Shown in pieces: positions 1 through 9,393 of a DNA stretch of 64,000 nucleotides. The notes under the pieces are model-generated. The model was given only the letters and a program-made list of their open reading frames with translations. It did not search any database and was not told where the DNA came from. The stretch comes from Pseudomonadota bacterium. Its GTDB lineage: Bacteria > Pseudomonadota > Gammaproteobacteria > Xanthomonadales > Rhodanobacteraceae. Every line of letters starts with the position of its first letter. The first letter of the stretch is position 1. The translations under genes were made by a program, and so were the position numbers. Location of the stretch: positions 62,001 to 126,000 of the forward strand of contig JAEWGO010000021.1 of NCBI GenBank assembly GCA_023388255.1. The letters run 5' to 3'.

Positions 1-1
1 G

Positions 2-1165
2 CGCCTGACCAACAGCACCTACCAGTTCACCCTGCAGGACACCGACACCAGACAATTGTTCGAGTGGACGCCGAAGCTCGTCGCCGCATTGTCGAAAGTG
101 CCGGGTTTTCTCGACGTGACCAGCGACATGCTGATCGCCAACCCGCAGCTCGACGTGACGATCGATCGTGATGCCGCGGCCGCGTACGGCGTCACTCCGG
201 ATGCGATCGAGAACGGGCTGTACAACGCATTCGGTCCGGCGCAGGTGTCGACGATCTACACCGCATCGGACCAGTTCTGGGTATTGATGCAGGTCGATCC
301 GAAACGCCAGGCCGACACCGCGGTGCTGTCATCGATCTACATCACGCCGACGCAACCGCAGAAAGCGTCGACGACGGCGACATCGGGCACGACGGCGCCA
401 ACCGCGCAACTGGTGCCGTTGTCGGCGGTCACGAAAACCGGCAACTCGGTCGGTCCGGCCACGATCAACCACCAGGGTCAGGTGCCGGCGGTCACGGTGT
501 CGTTCAACCTCGCGCCCGGCATGGCACTCAGCGATGCCGTCGACGGCGTCAATCGCACCGTGGCCGCGTTGAAGATGCCGGACACGATCACGACCTCGTT
601 CCAGGGTACCGCGCAGTCGTTCCAGGATTCGGTCGCCGGCATGGGCATCCTGCTGATGCTCGCGATCTTCGTGATCTACCTCGTGCTCGGCATCCTGTAC
701 GAGAGCTTCATCCATCCGCTGACCATCCTGTCTGGCCTGCCGACCGCAGTGTTCGGCGCATTGCTGACCCTGATGGTGTTCGGCAAGGATCTGGATTTGT
801 ATGGCGCCGTTGGCCTCATCATGCTGATCGGCATCGTCAAGAAGAACGCGATCATGATGATCGACTTCGCGCTGGAGAAGCAGCGCGGGGGCGAGGACGC
901 GCTGCACGCGATCGTCGATGCCAGCGTGGTGCGCTTCCGGCCGATCATGATGACGACGTTCGCTGCGCTGATGGGTACCTTGCCGATAGCGCTCGGCTTT
1001 GGCGCCGGGGCGGAAGCTCGCCGCCCGCTTGGCCTCGCCGTGGTCGGCGGCCTGATCACGTCGCAGTTGCTGACGCTCTACATCACGCCGGTGATCTTCA
1101 TCTACTTCGAGCGGCTGCAGGAGCACCTGCACAAACGGCGCACCGACGCCGTGCAACCGGGTTGA
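2..1165 (+). CDS. RND efflux transporter permease, C-terminal part (partial at left edge)
   Basis: The reading frame is open from base 2, so the gene begins outside the window; about 387 residues remain. The fragment covers the end of the porter/docking domain and the last block of transmembrane helices of an inner-membrane drug/proton antiporter (AcrB/MdtB/MdtC superfamily). Visible hallmarks are the helix motif GIVKKNAIMMIDFA, typical of the MdtBC and HAE1 branch, and the final helix beginning RRPLGLAVVGGLI. It would work with a periplasmic adaptor and a TolC-type outer-membrane channel, presumably encoded to the left. The lack of a following efflux gene suggests it ends its operon. Substrates cannot be read from this part. 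Confidence 0.92.
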   Translation, partial: RLTNSTYQFTLQDTDTRQLFEWTPKLVAALSKVPGFLDVTSDMLIANPQLDVTIDRDAAAAYGVTPDAIENGLYNAFGPAQVSTIYTASDQFWVLMQVDPKRQADTAVLSSIYITPTQPQKASTTATSGTTAPTAQLVPLSAVTKTGNSVGPATINHQGQVPAVTVSFNLAPGMALSDAVDGVNRTVAALKMPDTITTSFQGTAQSFQDSVAGMGILLMLAIFVIYLVLGILYESFIHPLTILSGLPTAVFGALLTLMVFGKDLDLYGAVGLIMLIGIVKKNAIMMIDFALEKQRGGEDALHAIVDASVVRFRPIMMTTFAALMGTLPIALGFGAGAEARRPLGLAVVGGLITSQLLTLYITPVIFIYFERLQEHLHKRRTDAVQPG

Positions 1166-1210
1166 CCTCAATGCCGGCCGACGCACAAGCCGCGCCGGCC
1201 GGCGCCGGCA

Positions 1211-2677
1211 TCACGGTGCCGGCTTGGCGCTCGCCGCCGCGGGGTTCCATTCGGCCACCTTCGCGCGCGTCTGCGCGAGCATCGCATCGAGCGCGGCGCG
1301 GTCGTACGCGTGGCCGCGCAGCACCACGGTGTCGATCGCGCGGGTCGCGTTGATGTCCTTCAGAGGGTTCTTGTCGAGCAGCACCAGGTCAGCCGCCTTG
1401 CCGGTCGCGACGGCGCCGTAGCGATCGAGCTTGCCGAACCACGCGGGGCCGGCGCGCGTCGCGGCGGACAGCGCCTGCGCCGGCGTAAGGCCCTTCTCGA
1501 CATACAGCGTGAGTTCGTTGTGCAGGCCGATGCCGGGGTAGTCGAACGAATTGAGGAAGCCCGCGTCGGTGCCGGCCATGATCGTGACGCCGGCCTGCTG
1601 CAGCATCGGCAGCACCTTTGCGAGATGGTCGAAATGCGCGTGGCGCGCGGCGATCGCTTCCGGGCTCGCCTTGGCGGCGCGTTCGATGCGCCAGTCGTAG
1701 GTCTTGCGCAGGCCGGGGCCGATGTAGGCGAGGTAGGCGTCGTTCGCGTGCGTGTCGGCGTCGAGGAAGGCGAGGATGCGGCCGCCGTCGAGCGTCGGCG
1801 TCACGGACACGCCCTTGCGCGCGAAGTCGCGGTAGGCGGCCATCGCCGTGGCCTTGTCGAAGCCGCGGTCGAGACGCTTGTTCGCCTCGGCGCGGTCGAT
1901 GCGGCCGGCGGCGAAGTCGGCCGCGATCGCGGCTTCGTCCTTGACGCCGGCCTTGTAGGCGTAGTCGATGTGTTCGATCGAGCTGATGCCGGCGGAGACG
2001 GCCTGTTCCACCGTCAACGCCATCGGGATGTGCCCGGAGGTGCGCAGCCCGGCGGCTTTCGCGCGCTCCACGGCATACAGGAACAGCTGCGGATCGAGCG
2101 TGCTGTCGGTGATCTTGACGAAGTCGACGCGGTCGGCGAGTTCGCGCCGGATCGCCGCGTCGACCTCGTCCTTGCTGCCGACTTCGATCGTGCCTTTCCA
2201 CACCGGATGGATGCCTTCGATCTTGGCGCCCGAGGTGAACAGCTGCGGGCCGTCCAGGCGGCCGCCGGCGATCTCGTCGCGCCATGCCAGCACTTGCTCG
2301 GGCAGGTCGCCGGAGCAGTCGCGGATCGTCGTGATGCCGTGCGCGATATACAGCGGCAGCAGCGCCTTGTTTTCCTCGATCAGCTCCGGGCCGCCGCCGA
2401 AATGCACGTGCATGTCCCACAGGCCCGGGATCAGGTAGCGGCCGCCGCCGTCGATCGAGCGCTCGGCATGCCAAGTCTTGGCGATCGCGTCGTCCGCGCC
2501 GACCGCGACGATGTCGTTGCCGCGCACGACGACGGCCTGCCCGGCGAGCGTGCGCGCGTGTTCGACGTCGACGATAGTCGCATGCCGGATCATCAGGTCG
2601 CCGTCCGGCTCCGCCGCGAACGCGGGCGGCCCGAATGCGAGCATGGCGGTCATCGCGACGAGGTACGGTTTCTTCAT
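1211..2677 (-). CDS. Secreted metal-dependent amidohydrolase
   Basis: 488 residues with an Ala-rich signal peptide (cleavage probably after residues AFA near 21), so it acts in the periplasm or outside. It has the amidohydrolase/imidazolonepropionase-like fold: strand-1 metal motif HVH at residues 90-92 (LWDMHVHFG), a likely carboxylated lysine in VDFVKIT near 190, histidines in SGHIPMAL and SIEHIDYA, and the terminal metal aspartate in AGTDAGF near 370. Members hydrolyse cyclic amides or Xaa-Pro-type dipeptides; the substrate here is unknown. It is transcribed divergently from the LysR gene at 2806, a common arrangement for a regulator and its target, so LysR control is plausible but inferred. 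Confidence 0.88.
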   Translation of the reverse strand: MKKPYLVAMTAMLAFGPPAFAAEPDGDLMIRHATIVDVEHARTLAGQAVVVRGNDIVAVGADDAIAKTWHAERSIDGGGRYLIPGLWDMHVHFGGGPELIEENKALLPLYIAHGITTIRDCSGDLPEQVLAWRDEIAGGRLDGPQLFTSGAKIEGIHPVWKGTIEVGSKDEVDAAIRRELADRVDFVKITDSTLDPQLFLYAVERAKAAGLRTSGHIPMALTVEQAVSAGISSIEHIDYAYKAGVKDEAAIAADFAAGRIDRAEANKRLDRGFDKATAMAAYRDFARKGVSVTPTLDGGRILAFLDADTHANDAYLAYIGPGLRKTYDWRIERAAKASPEAIAARHAHFDHLAKVLPMLQQAGVTIMAGTDAGFLNSFDYPGIGLHNELTLYVEKGLTPAQALSAATRAGPAWFGKLDRYGAVATGKAADLVLLDKNPLKDINATRAIDTVVLRGHAYDRAALDAMLAQTRAKVAEWNPAAASAKPAP

Positions 2678-2805
2678 GGACAGGACTCCTGCAATGCGCC
2701 GGGCGGCCTGCGCACGGTCGCGGCGGCGGTCGTCGCCGGCGCGGTTGCCGGCGTGGTGCCGTCATGCTAGAACCCGCTCGACGCATTTGGAAGGCAAATA
2801 TTCGA

Positions 2806-3687
2806 ATGACTTCCAGTTCGAAATCGAATAGGCCGTTGTTCGACCTCGACCTGCTCAAGGCGCTCGTCGCGGTGGCCGATTGCGGCAGTTTCACCGCGGC
2901 ATCCGCGCGACTGCATTCGACCCAGTCCACGATCAGCCAGAAGGTGCGCCGGCTGGAGGACATGGCCGGGCAGCGCCTGCTCGATCGCGGCAACCGCGAG
3001 GTACGCGCGACCGATGCCGGCGAGACGTTGCTGGCCTGCGCGCGACGCATGCTCGCGCTCAACGACGAAATGCTCGATGCGCTGTCCGGCGCCGAGGTGG
3101 CGATGACGATCCGCCTCGGCGTTCCCGAAGACTTCGCGGCGGGCCGTAGCACGCACGTGCTGGCCGCCTTCAGCCGCGCGCATCCGCGGGTGAAGCTCGA
3201 AGTCACCAGCGGTCTCAGCGGCGATCTCGCCGCCAGTTACGAGCAGGGCGCGCTTGACCTCGTGCTGGTCAAGCAGCGCCGCGGCAGCCGCGAGGCGGTG
3301 GCGCGCTGGCCCGAGACGCTGAGATGGATCGACAGCGCCGGCCATCCGTCGCTCGCGCTCGACCCGATACCGCTGGTCGCATTCCCGCCACGCGGCCTCT
3401 ATCGCGATGACATGATCGCGGCGGTCGAACGCCTCGGCCGGCGCTGGCGCCTCAGCTTCACCAGTTCGAGTCTTGGCGGCATCCAGGCGGCGGTCGCCGA
3501 CGGCCTCGGCATCAGCCTGTTGCCGGCACGCGCGGTCAACGCCGGGCATGCGGTGCTGACGCGCCGCAGCGGCTTGCCGCCGATCGACACGATGGAGATC
3601 GCGCTGCTCCATCGCGGCAGCGTCGATCCGCTGGTCAGGAATCTTGCCGGCGCGCTGGCGCGGATGTTCGAGCGCAAGCCGCGCTGA
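2806..3687 (+). CDS. LysR-family transcriptional regulator
   Basis: 293 residues. The N-terminal winged helix-turn-helix is clear (FDLDLLKALVAVADCGSF, then AASARLHSTQSTISQKVRRLE), followed by the linker helix and a periplasmic-binding-protein-like effector domain beginning near residue 95. The frame stays open upstream to 2635, but ATG 2806 fits family length; the upstream part overlaps the divergent amidohydrolase and is proline/arginine-rich shadow. It lies between two amidohydrolase genes, divergent from one and tail-to-tail with the other (stop codons abut at 3687/3688), so one or both may be targets. Confidence 0.93.
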   Translation: MTSSSKSNRPLFDLDLLKALVAVADCGSFTAASARLHSTQSTISQKVRRLEDMAGQRLLDRGNREVRATDAGETLLACARRMLALNDEMLDALSGAEVAMTIRLGVPEDFAAGRSTHVLAAFSRAHPRVKLEVTSGLSGDLAASYEQGALDLVLVKQRRGSREAVARWPETLRWIDSAGHPSLALDPIPLVAFPPRGLYRDDMIAAVERLGRRWRLSFTSSSLGGIQAAVADGLGISLLPARAVNAGHAVLTRRSGLPPIDTMEIALLHRGSVDPLVRNLAGALARMFERKPR

Positions 3688-4980
3688 TCAGGGGCGCCTT
3701 GGGTCGGCGAAGCGGCGGCGGTCCGCCGCCGCGACTTCGCCGCGCCTGACCACCACGCGCGCGCCGGCTCCTTCGGCGACCGCGGCAGCGCCGGCCGGCG
3801 CATCGAGCACGACGAAGGTCGCTTCGTTGCCGGGTTCGAGCCCGTACCCCTGCAGGCCGAGCACGGCCGCGCCTGCGCCCGTGGCCATGTCGAGCGCGAT
3901 CTTCAATTCGGCATCGGTGTTGAAGCCCGAGCGATAGCCGACCAGCATCGCCCGCTGCAGCATGTCGCCGTTGCCGTACGGCCACCAGGCGTCGCGGATG
4001 TTGTCGTTGCCGGCGAACACGCGCACGCCGGCCGCGCGCAGGCGCAGTACCGGCGGAAACGCGCGGTCGCCCGGTGCGTTCGTCATGATCGACACGCCGG
4101 CGCGCGCGAGCGCCTGCGCGGTGCGCTCGACGACGTCTGGCGCCACCTCGCCGAGCGCGTAGGCGTGGCTGACCGCGACGCGTCCGGCCATGCCGAGCAC
4201 GCGCGTGCGCTCGGCGATGCGCAGCAGTTGCGCGATGCCCTGCAGGCCCGGCTCGTGCAGGTGGATGTCCACCTTCACGCCGCGCCGCTCGGCGATGCCG
4301 AAGACGATATCGAGCTGGGCCTCGGCGTCGCCGTCGAGCGTGTCGGGATCGATGCCGCCGATCACGTCGGCGCCTTCGCGGATCGCCGCGTCGAGGACGT
4401 CCGCCGTGCCCGCGCACGAAACCACGCCGGCCTGCGGGAACGCGACCAGTTCGATGTCGACGATGCCGCGCCATTGCTCGCGCGCCTGCATGACCGCATG
4501 CAGGTGGGCGAGGCCGGTGGTGGCGTCGACGTCGACATGGCAGCGCATCGCGATCGTGCCGAATGCCGCCGCCTGCGCGATCAGCGCCTGCGCGCGTTCG
4601 ACGATTGGCCGCGCCTGCGCGAGTTGCCGCTTCTCGATCGCGAGGCGCCCGCGCAGGCTGTCCGCGGCTTCGTGCGGGCGCCAGCGGTCGCCGACGAAAC
4701 TCTTGTCGAGATGGATATGGCCGTCGACGAAGCCGGGCAGCACGAGGCGCCCGCCGAGGTCGACCACCTCGACCCCGCCGGCCGGCGCCGATGCGCGGCC
4801 GACTTCGACCAGGCGGCCGTCGCGCACCGCAAGTTCGAGCGCGCGGCCATCGAGATCGACGGCATTGGTGAACATGCGCTCGGGCGAGGCGGTGGCGTGC
4901 GCATCGGATGCTGCGGAGGAAGGCATCGGGTTGGCCGGTTCGTGCGGAGGAACCGCCAAAATAGTGTCGGTGCGGCGCAT
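3688..4980 (-). CDS. Cytosine deaminase-like amidohydrolase
   Basis: 430 residues without a signal peptide; cytosolic. It resembles CodA and N-isopropylammelide hydrolase (AtzC-like): metal motif HIHLDKSF near residue 93, RCHVDVD, metal His in VDIHLHEPG, VSHAYAL, and the terminal GNDNIRDAWWPYGNGDML block that corresponds to the DPW/Y segment of cytosine deaminases. These enzymes deaminate or dealkylate aminopyrimidine or triazine rings; the exact substrate cannot be told. An internal ATG at 4926 gives a shorter N-terminus closer to family length. It converges on the LysR gene with no gap. Confidence 0.85.
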   Translation of the reverse strand: MRRTDTILAVPPHEPANPMPSSAASDAHATASPERMFTNAVDLDGRALELAVRDGRLVEVGRASAPAGGVEVVDLGGRLVLPGFVDGHIHLDKSFVGDRWRPHEAADSLRGRLAIEKRQLAQARPIVERAQALIAQAAAFGTIAMRCHVDVDATTGLAHLHAVMQAREQWRGIVDIELVAFPQAGVVSCAGTADVLDAAIREGADVIGGIDPDTLDGDAEAQLDIVFGIAERRGVKVDIHLHEPGLQGIAQLLRIAERTRVLGMAGRVAVSHAYALGEVAPDVVERTAQALARAGVSIMTNAPGDRAFPPVLRLRAAGVRVFAGNDNIRDAWWPYGNGDMLQRAMLVGYRSGFNTDAELKIALDMATGAGAAVLGLQGYGLEPGNEATFVVLDAPAGAAAVAEGAGARVVVRRGEVAAADRRRFADPRRP

Positions 4981-5040
4981 TCACCAATTAAATGTCGCGA
5001 TGAGCGGCATTCGATATCGCGATGTCGCTCGCGCGGCGAT

Positions 5041-5652
5041 TCAGGATGCGCCCGCGATGCGCGCGTCGTTCAGGTCGAAGCGCACGCAGACGAGGTCGGG
5101 CTCGCCCGGAACCGCTTCGCGCGTGGCGCCGAGGCGGCTGCAGAAATCGAGCATCGTCGCGTTCTCGGCGAGCACGCTGCCCCACAGTTCGGTGAGCCCG
5201 CGCCCGCGCGCATCGTCGATCAGCGTGCGCATCAGGCGGCGGCCGACGCCGAGGCCGGTCAGTTCGGGATCGACGATCAGCGCGAACTCGGCGCTGTCCA
5301 AGGTGCGGTCGACGAACAGGCGCGCCTCGCCGCGGATCTCGCCGTCCGCATCGGTCGCCACGTAGGCGGCGACGCGCTCGGGATCGAAGTTGACCATGCG
5401 GTCGAGCATGTCCGGCGTCAGCTCGGTCATGCGGTAGAACACGCGCAGGCGGACCTGTTCCGGCGTCAGGCGCGCGAAGCCGCGGCGCAGGCGTTCGGCA
5501 TCGTCGCTGCGCACCGGCCGCATGGACAGGCGGCGGCCGTCGAGAAGCTCGAACGGTTCGCCGGGCGCACGAACCGCCGCCGCTTCGAGCGAAAGCCGTT
5601 CGCGCGGTGGCGGCCGGGTCGGGGAGGGGTAGCGGGGCATGTTGCGGTGCAC
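5041..5652 (-). CDS. GNAT-family N-acetyltransferase
   Basis: 203 residues. The GNAT core is visible: RPVRSDD at the first strand, the conserved EFALIVDPELTGLGVGRRLM stretch holding the acetyl-CoA pyrophosphate loop (GLGVGR), and the following ELWGSVLAEN strand and helix. The domain resembles the acetyltransferase part of Pat-type protein lysine acetyltransferases but stands alone here without the CoA-binding domains. The acceptor substrate is unknown. A second ATG four codons in is an equally good start. Confidence 0.85.
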   Translation of the reverse strand: MHRNMPRYPSPTRPPPRERLSLEAAAVRAPGEPFELLDGRRLSMRPVRSDDAERLRRGFARLTPEQVRLRVFYRMTELTPDMLDRMVNFDPERVAAYVATDADGEIRGEARLFVDRTLDSAEFALIVDPELTGLGVGRRLMRTLIDDARGRGLTELWGSVLAENATMLDFCSRLGATREAVPGEPDLVCVRFDLNDARIAGAS

Positions 5653-5813
5653 AAATCCATTTTGAGATCTTGCGCCGCCGCCTGCAAGCGCGCATGGCGG
5701 CCGATGCAGTCGCAGTTCAGCTTTCGTTGGTGTGGCCGACGCCGATCATTGTGCGCGCGCACGGCTGCGGCAAGCCTGCGCGCAGGCCGATAGCCATCGG
5801 CGAACGCGAAATG

Positions 5814-6533
5814 TCAGGCACAGTCGAACGGCAGCCACGCATGCAGCCACGGCGCGTAACCGACCAGCCACGGTCCGGCCAGGGTCAGTGCAGCGCAGGC
5901 GAGCAGCACCGTTCCGGCGACGCGCTTGGCGACAGGTTTCGCCGCGAAACCGACGAAGCGTTGCGCGCCGAATGCGGTCGCCAGCAGCGCCGGTGCGGTG
6001 CCGAGGCCGAACGCGGCCATCGTCAGCGCGGCGTCGAGCGCATCCAGTTGCAAGGTCGCGATCAGCAGCACGGTGTAGACGAAACCGCATGGCATCCAGC
6101 CCCAGACCATGCCGAACGCGAACGCACGCGGCAGGTTGCCGACCGGCAGCAGGCGACGGCCGATCGGTGCGAGGCGTGGCCATACGCGGCGGCCGATCGC
6201 GAAGCCGGGATCGCGCACGCGTCCGAACGCGACCAATGCCGCGAGCAGCAGCGCCAACGCGCTGAGCGCGCGCAGACCGCGTCGCACGTTCTCGATGTCG
6301 AGCAGCCCGACCAGGCCACCGAGCACGCCGCCGAACAGCAGGCCGGCCATGCTGTATGAGGCGATCCGGCCAAACTGATAACCGAGCAGCAGCGCGGGCC
6401 GCGCGCGGCCGTCCGCACGTTTGGCGGTGGCGATGCCGAGCGCGGCCGAAATGCCGCCGCACATCACGAGGCAGTGCCCGCTCGCGACGAGGCCGAGCAG
6501 GAGTGCCGCGCCGAGGGTCAGCGCACCGCTCAT
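5814..6533 (-). CDS. Sulfite exporter TauE/SafE-family membrane protein, last gene of the cco operon
   Basis: 239 residues, about six transmembrane helices. The first helix carries the motif GHCLVMCGG; paired Cys/His/Met in this position mark the subgroup found beside cbb3 oxidase genes, where a role in copper handling has been proposed. Its ATG overlaps the ccoS stop in an ATGA arrangement (6530-6533), so it is translationally coupled to the oxidase assembly genes and probably acts in assembly, not sulfite export. The link to copper is an inference from context. Confidence 0.85.
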   Translation of the reverse strand: MSGALTLGAALLLGLVASGHCLVMCGGISAALGIATAKRADGRARPALLLGYQFGRIASYSMAGLLFGGVLGGLVGLLDIENVRRGLRALSALALLLAALVAFGRVRDPGFAIGRRVWPRLAPIGRRLLPVGNLPRAFAFGMVWGWMPCGFVYTVLLIATLQLDALDAALTMAAFGLGTAPALLATAFGAQRFVGFAAKPVAKRVAGTVLLACAALTLAGPWLVGYAPWLHAWLPFDCA

Positions 6534-6706
6534 GCCGGCGGCTCGCGGCGGGCGGCGGGCGGCGGGTCCGGTTCGTCCAGCAGCGGCAACAAAGCCGGCG
6601 TATCCATGTCGTCGAACTGGTCATGGTCGACAGCCCAGAAGAACGCGATGCCGGCCGCGATCAGCAACAGGATCGACACCGGGATCAGCGCGAGCAACAC
6701 GTTCAT
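6530..6706 (-). CDS. ccoS: cbb3-type cytochrome oxidase assembly protein CcoS
   Basis: 58 residues: one N-terminal helix (MNVLLALIPVSILLLIAAG) followed by FFWAVDHDQFDDMDTPA, the family signature (W-A-V-x-x-x-Q-(F/Y)-D-D-x-x-x-P). CcoS is needed to mature the oxidase with heme and copper in the inner membrane. The start is the ATG inside the ccoI stop (ATGA at 6703-6706); the longer open frame upstream is ccoI shadow. Coupled to ccoI and to the downstream SafE gene. Confidence 0.93.
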   Translation of the reverse strand: MNVLLALIPVSILLLIAAGIAFFWAVDHDQFDDMDTPALLPLLDEPDPPPAARREPPA

Positions 6707-9180
6707 GCGGGCACTTCCAGCGGTTGCGGTGCGGAGGCTGCGAGGTGCCCGGTGCGGCGACCGATGCGCAGTGCATTCAGCACGACCACCAGCGAGCTCG
6801 CCGACATGCCGAGCGCGGCCAGCCACGGCGGCACGAAACCGAGCGCGCCGAACGGCATCACGACGAGGTTGTAGGCGAGTGCCCAGCGCTGGTTCTGACG
6901 CAGGATCGCGAGCGTCTGGCGTGCGATCGTGCGCGCGTGCGCGAGAGCGCCGAGCTGCTCGCCGGCCAGCACGATGTCGCTCGATGCCTGCGCCAGTTCG
7001 GTCCCGCTCGCGAGCGCGACGGCGACGTCGGCTCCGGCCAGCACCGGTGCGTCGTTGATGCCGTCGCCGACCGCGATCACGCGCGCGCCGTCGGCGCGCA
7101 ACGCGGTGAGCCGTGAAAGCTTGTCGCCCGGTCGCTGGCGCGCGTGCCAGGTTGCGATGCCGAGCCGTGCGGCGACCGTGGCGACCTTGGTCGCGGCGTC
7201 GCCGCTCGAGATCTCGATGCCCAGTCCGTCGGCGCGCAAGGCCGCGACCGTCTCGCGCGCATCGCCGCGCAAGCGTTCGGACAAATGGAATGCGGCGATC
7301 GGACCGTTGTCATCGGCGAGCACGACCGCGTCTTCCAATGTGTTGGCGTGCATCGCGCCGCGCAACGCGAAGCCGGCATGGCCCAGGCGCACGCGTCGCC
7401 CATCGATGACCCCCTCGAGTCCGCCACCCGCTTCGGCGACGACCTGTTCGACCGCATGCCGCGCCGTCGCATCGGCCGCTGCGGCGATCGCCAGCGCGAC
7501 CGGATGTCGGCTGCCACGCGCCAGTGCGCCGGCCAGTGCGAGGGCCGCGTCGTGGGCGCAGGCTGAATCGGAGGCATCAGGATTCCCGCTTGCGATCGTA
7601 TCGACGCGTTCCAGCCCCAGATGCGCATCGGTCAACGTGCCGGTCTTGTCGAACACGACATGCGTCGCCGTCGCGAGTGCCTCGATCGCATCCGGACGCA
7701 CGACCAGCACGCCGCGTCGGGCAAGCACCACGAGCGCGCGCGTGAGCGCGGCCGGCACGGCGAGCGCGAACGCGCATGGGCATGACACGACGAGCACCGC
7801 CAGCGTCGCCGTGAACGCGCGGTGCGGGTCGACCAGACTCCAGCCGAGCGCGGTGACCGCGGCGAGCGTCAGCACGCGCGCGACGAAGCCTGCAGCGGCG
7901 CGTTCGCCCGCGACCGCGAGGCGCGGTCGTTCGGTTTGCGCGCGCGTGACCAGCGCGAGGATGCCGGCAAGCACGGTATCGGCGCCGGTGCGCTCGACGC
8001 GCAGTTGCGCCGGTCCCTGCACGACGAGACTGCCGGCGGCCAACGCATCGCCGGCGCGTTTCGCGACCGCGGCCGATTCGCCCGACAGCAGCGCTTCATC
8101 GACCCGGCACGAGGTGCCGACGAGCGTGCCGTCGGCCGGTACGCAGGCGCCCTCGGCGACGTGCACGCGGTTGCCGGTGACGAGATCGGCGGCGGCAACG
8201 CGTTCGAGCGAACCATCCTCGCGCAGGCGATCGGCAAACATCGGCGTCAACCGCGCGAGCGCGTCGCCGAGGTCGCCGGCGCGATGGCGCGCGCGCATTT
8301 CAAGATAGCGACCGACCAGCAGGAAGAACACGAACATGCTGACCGAATCGAAGTACACCTCGGCGCCGCCGCGCAGCGCCTCGACCAGGCTGGCCGTGTA
8401 GATCAGCGCGATCGCCAGCGCGACCGGCACGTCCATGCCGAGTCGGCGCGCGGCGAGCGAGCGCCATGCGCCGGCGAAGAACGGTCGAGCCGAATAGAAC
8501 ACCACCGGCGTCGCGACGAGCAGGCCGAGCCAGCGGAACAGGTCGCGTGTCGAGGCGTCCATCGTGTCGAACGCGCCGAGATAGAGCGCGCTCGCATACA
8601 TCATCGCCTGCATCGCGCCGAAACCGGCGACGATCAGGCGCTTCAGCGCCGCGCGTGATTCGCGACGGCGCGAATCGTCGAGTGCGGCGGCATCGAGAGG
8701 CAGCGCGCGATAACCAGCGCGGTTCAGCGTTTCGACGATGCGCGCGAGCGTGCAGCGCGTGTCGTCCCAAATGATGCGAGCGCGCCGCGCGCTGGCGTTG
8801 ACCTGCACGCCGGCGACGCCGGGCAGGGCGCCAAGGGCGCGTTCGATCAACCAGACGCAGGCGGCGCAGCGCAGGCCGTCGACCAGCACGATGGCTTCGC
8901 GGCGATCGCCGTCGAGGGGACGCACAACGTGACGCGCGAGCTCCGGGCGTGACCAGTCGGACGCGTCGCGCCGGGTGTCGTCGCCCTCGGGCGCGCGTGG
9001 TGCGGGCGCGCTGCGCAGACGGTAATAGTCGGCGAGGCCGAGCTGGTCGATCCATTCGGCGGCGGCGCGGCAGCCGTGGCAGCAGACCGGATGCGCGACG
9101 CCGGCGACGACTGCATGCGGCGCGTCGCTCGCCGGCAGCGACTCGCCGCAATGCCAGCAGGCGGTCGCCGTCGTGTTCAT
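6703..9180 (-). CDS. ccoI: Copper-translocating P-type ATPase CcoI/FixI
   Basis: 825 residues. Order of features: N-terminal Cys-rich CWHCGE segment and CCHGC, heavy-metal-associated domain with CAACVW, transmembrane helices, intramembrane metal site SCPCAFALAVP, phosphorylation loop DKTGTLT and hinge GDGINDAP. This is the P1B ATPase that supplies copper for the CuB site of cbb3 oxidase. The start is ATG 9180, overlapping the stop of the upstream small gene; the open frame extends further upstream only as shadow. Operon position between the FixH-like gene and ccoS is canonical. Confidence 0.95.
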   Translation of the reverse strand: MNTTATACWHCGESLPASDAPHAVVAGVAHPVCCHGCRAAAEWIDQLGLADYYRLRSAPAPRAPEGDDTRRDASDWSRPELARHVVRPLDGDRREAIVLVDGLRCAACVWLIERALGALPGVAGVQVNASARRARIIWDDTRCTLARIVETLNRAGYRALPLDAAALDDSRRRESRAALKRLIVAGFGAMQAMMYASALYLGAFDTMDASTRDLFRWLGLLVATPVVFYSARPFFAGAWRSLAARRLGMDVPVALAIALIYTASLVEALRGGAEVYFDSVSMFVFFLLVGRYLEMRARHRAGDLGDALARLTPMFADRLREDGSLERVAAADLVTGNRVHVAEGACVPADGTLVGTSCRVDEALLSGESAAVAKRAGDALAAGSLVVQGPAQLRVERTGADTVLAGILALVTRAQTERPRLAVAGERAAAGFVARVLTLAAVTALGWSLVDPHRAFTATLAVLVVSCPCAFALAVPAALTRALVVLARRGVLVVRPDAIEALATATHVVFDKTGTLTDAHLGLERVDTIASGNPDASDSACAHDAALALAGALARGSRHPVALAIAAAADATARHAVEQVVAEAGGGLEGVIDGRRVRLGHAGFALRGAMHANTLEDAVVLADDNGPIAAFHLSERLRGDARETVAALRADGLGIEISSGDAATKVATVAARLGIATWHARQRPGDKLSRLTALRADGARVIAVGDGINDAPVLAGADVAVALASGTELAQASSDIVLAGEQLGALAHARTIARQTLAILRQNQRWALAYNLVVMPFGALGFVPPWLAALGMSASSLVVVLNALRIGRRTGHLAASAPQPLEVPA

Positions 9181-9392
9181 GGCTGCGGGCGTCCGGGTGC
9201 GGCCGGCGCCGCTGGTTTCGCCAGTGGCACCCTGAACACCTCGCCGCCGGTGGTCGGCACCGGCGGATCGGCGTGGCGTGCGCCGAGCACGATCATCAGC
9301 ACGCAGCCGCCAAGCGAAGCGACAAACAGCAGCGCTCCGAGCCAGAGCACCGGCTGGCGGTACCACGCGTCTTGGCGCGCGCGGCTATCCAT
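9177..9392 (-). CDS. Short FixH/CcoH-like membrane protein
   Basis: 71 residues. It starts with a soluble stretch ending WYRQPVLWLG, then one transmembrane helix (about residues 16-37), then a short Pro/Ala-rich tail. Position between ccoP and ccoI and the WYRQP-plus-helix start match the N-terminus of FixH/CcoH, an assembly factor that normally has roughly 150 residues with a periplasmic domain; that domain is missing here. One base separates it from ccoP, and its TGA overlaps the ccoI ATG. Identity as CcoH is inferred from position and the N-terminus. Confidence 0.65.
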   Translation of the reverse strand: MDSRARQDAWYRQPVLWLGALLFVASLGGCVLMIVLGARHADPPVPTTGGEVFRVPLAKPAAPAAPGRPQP

Positions 9393-9393
9393 C

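Noticed and set aside
1389..3206. 605-residue minus-strand open frame across the amidohydrolase and LysR genes
   Set aside because: Arginine-rich shadow of two well-supported genes; no domain and typical of high-GC antisense frames.
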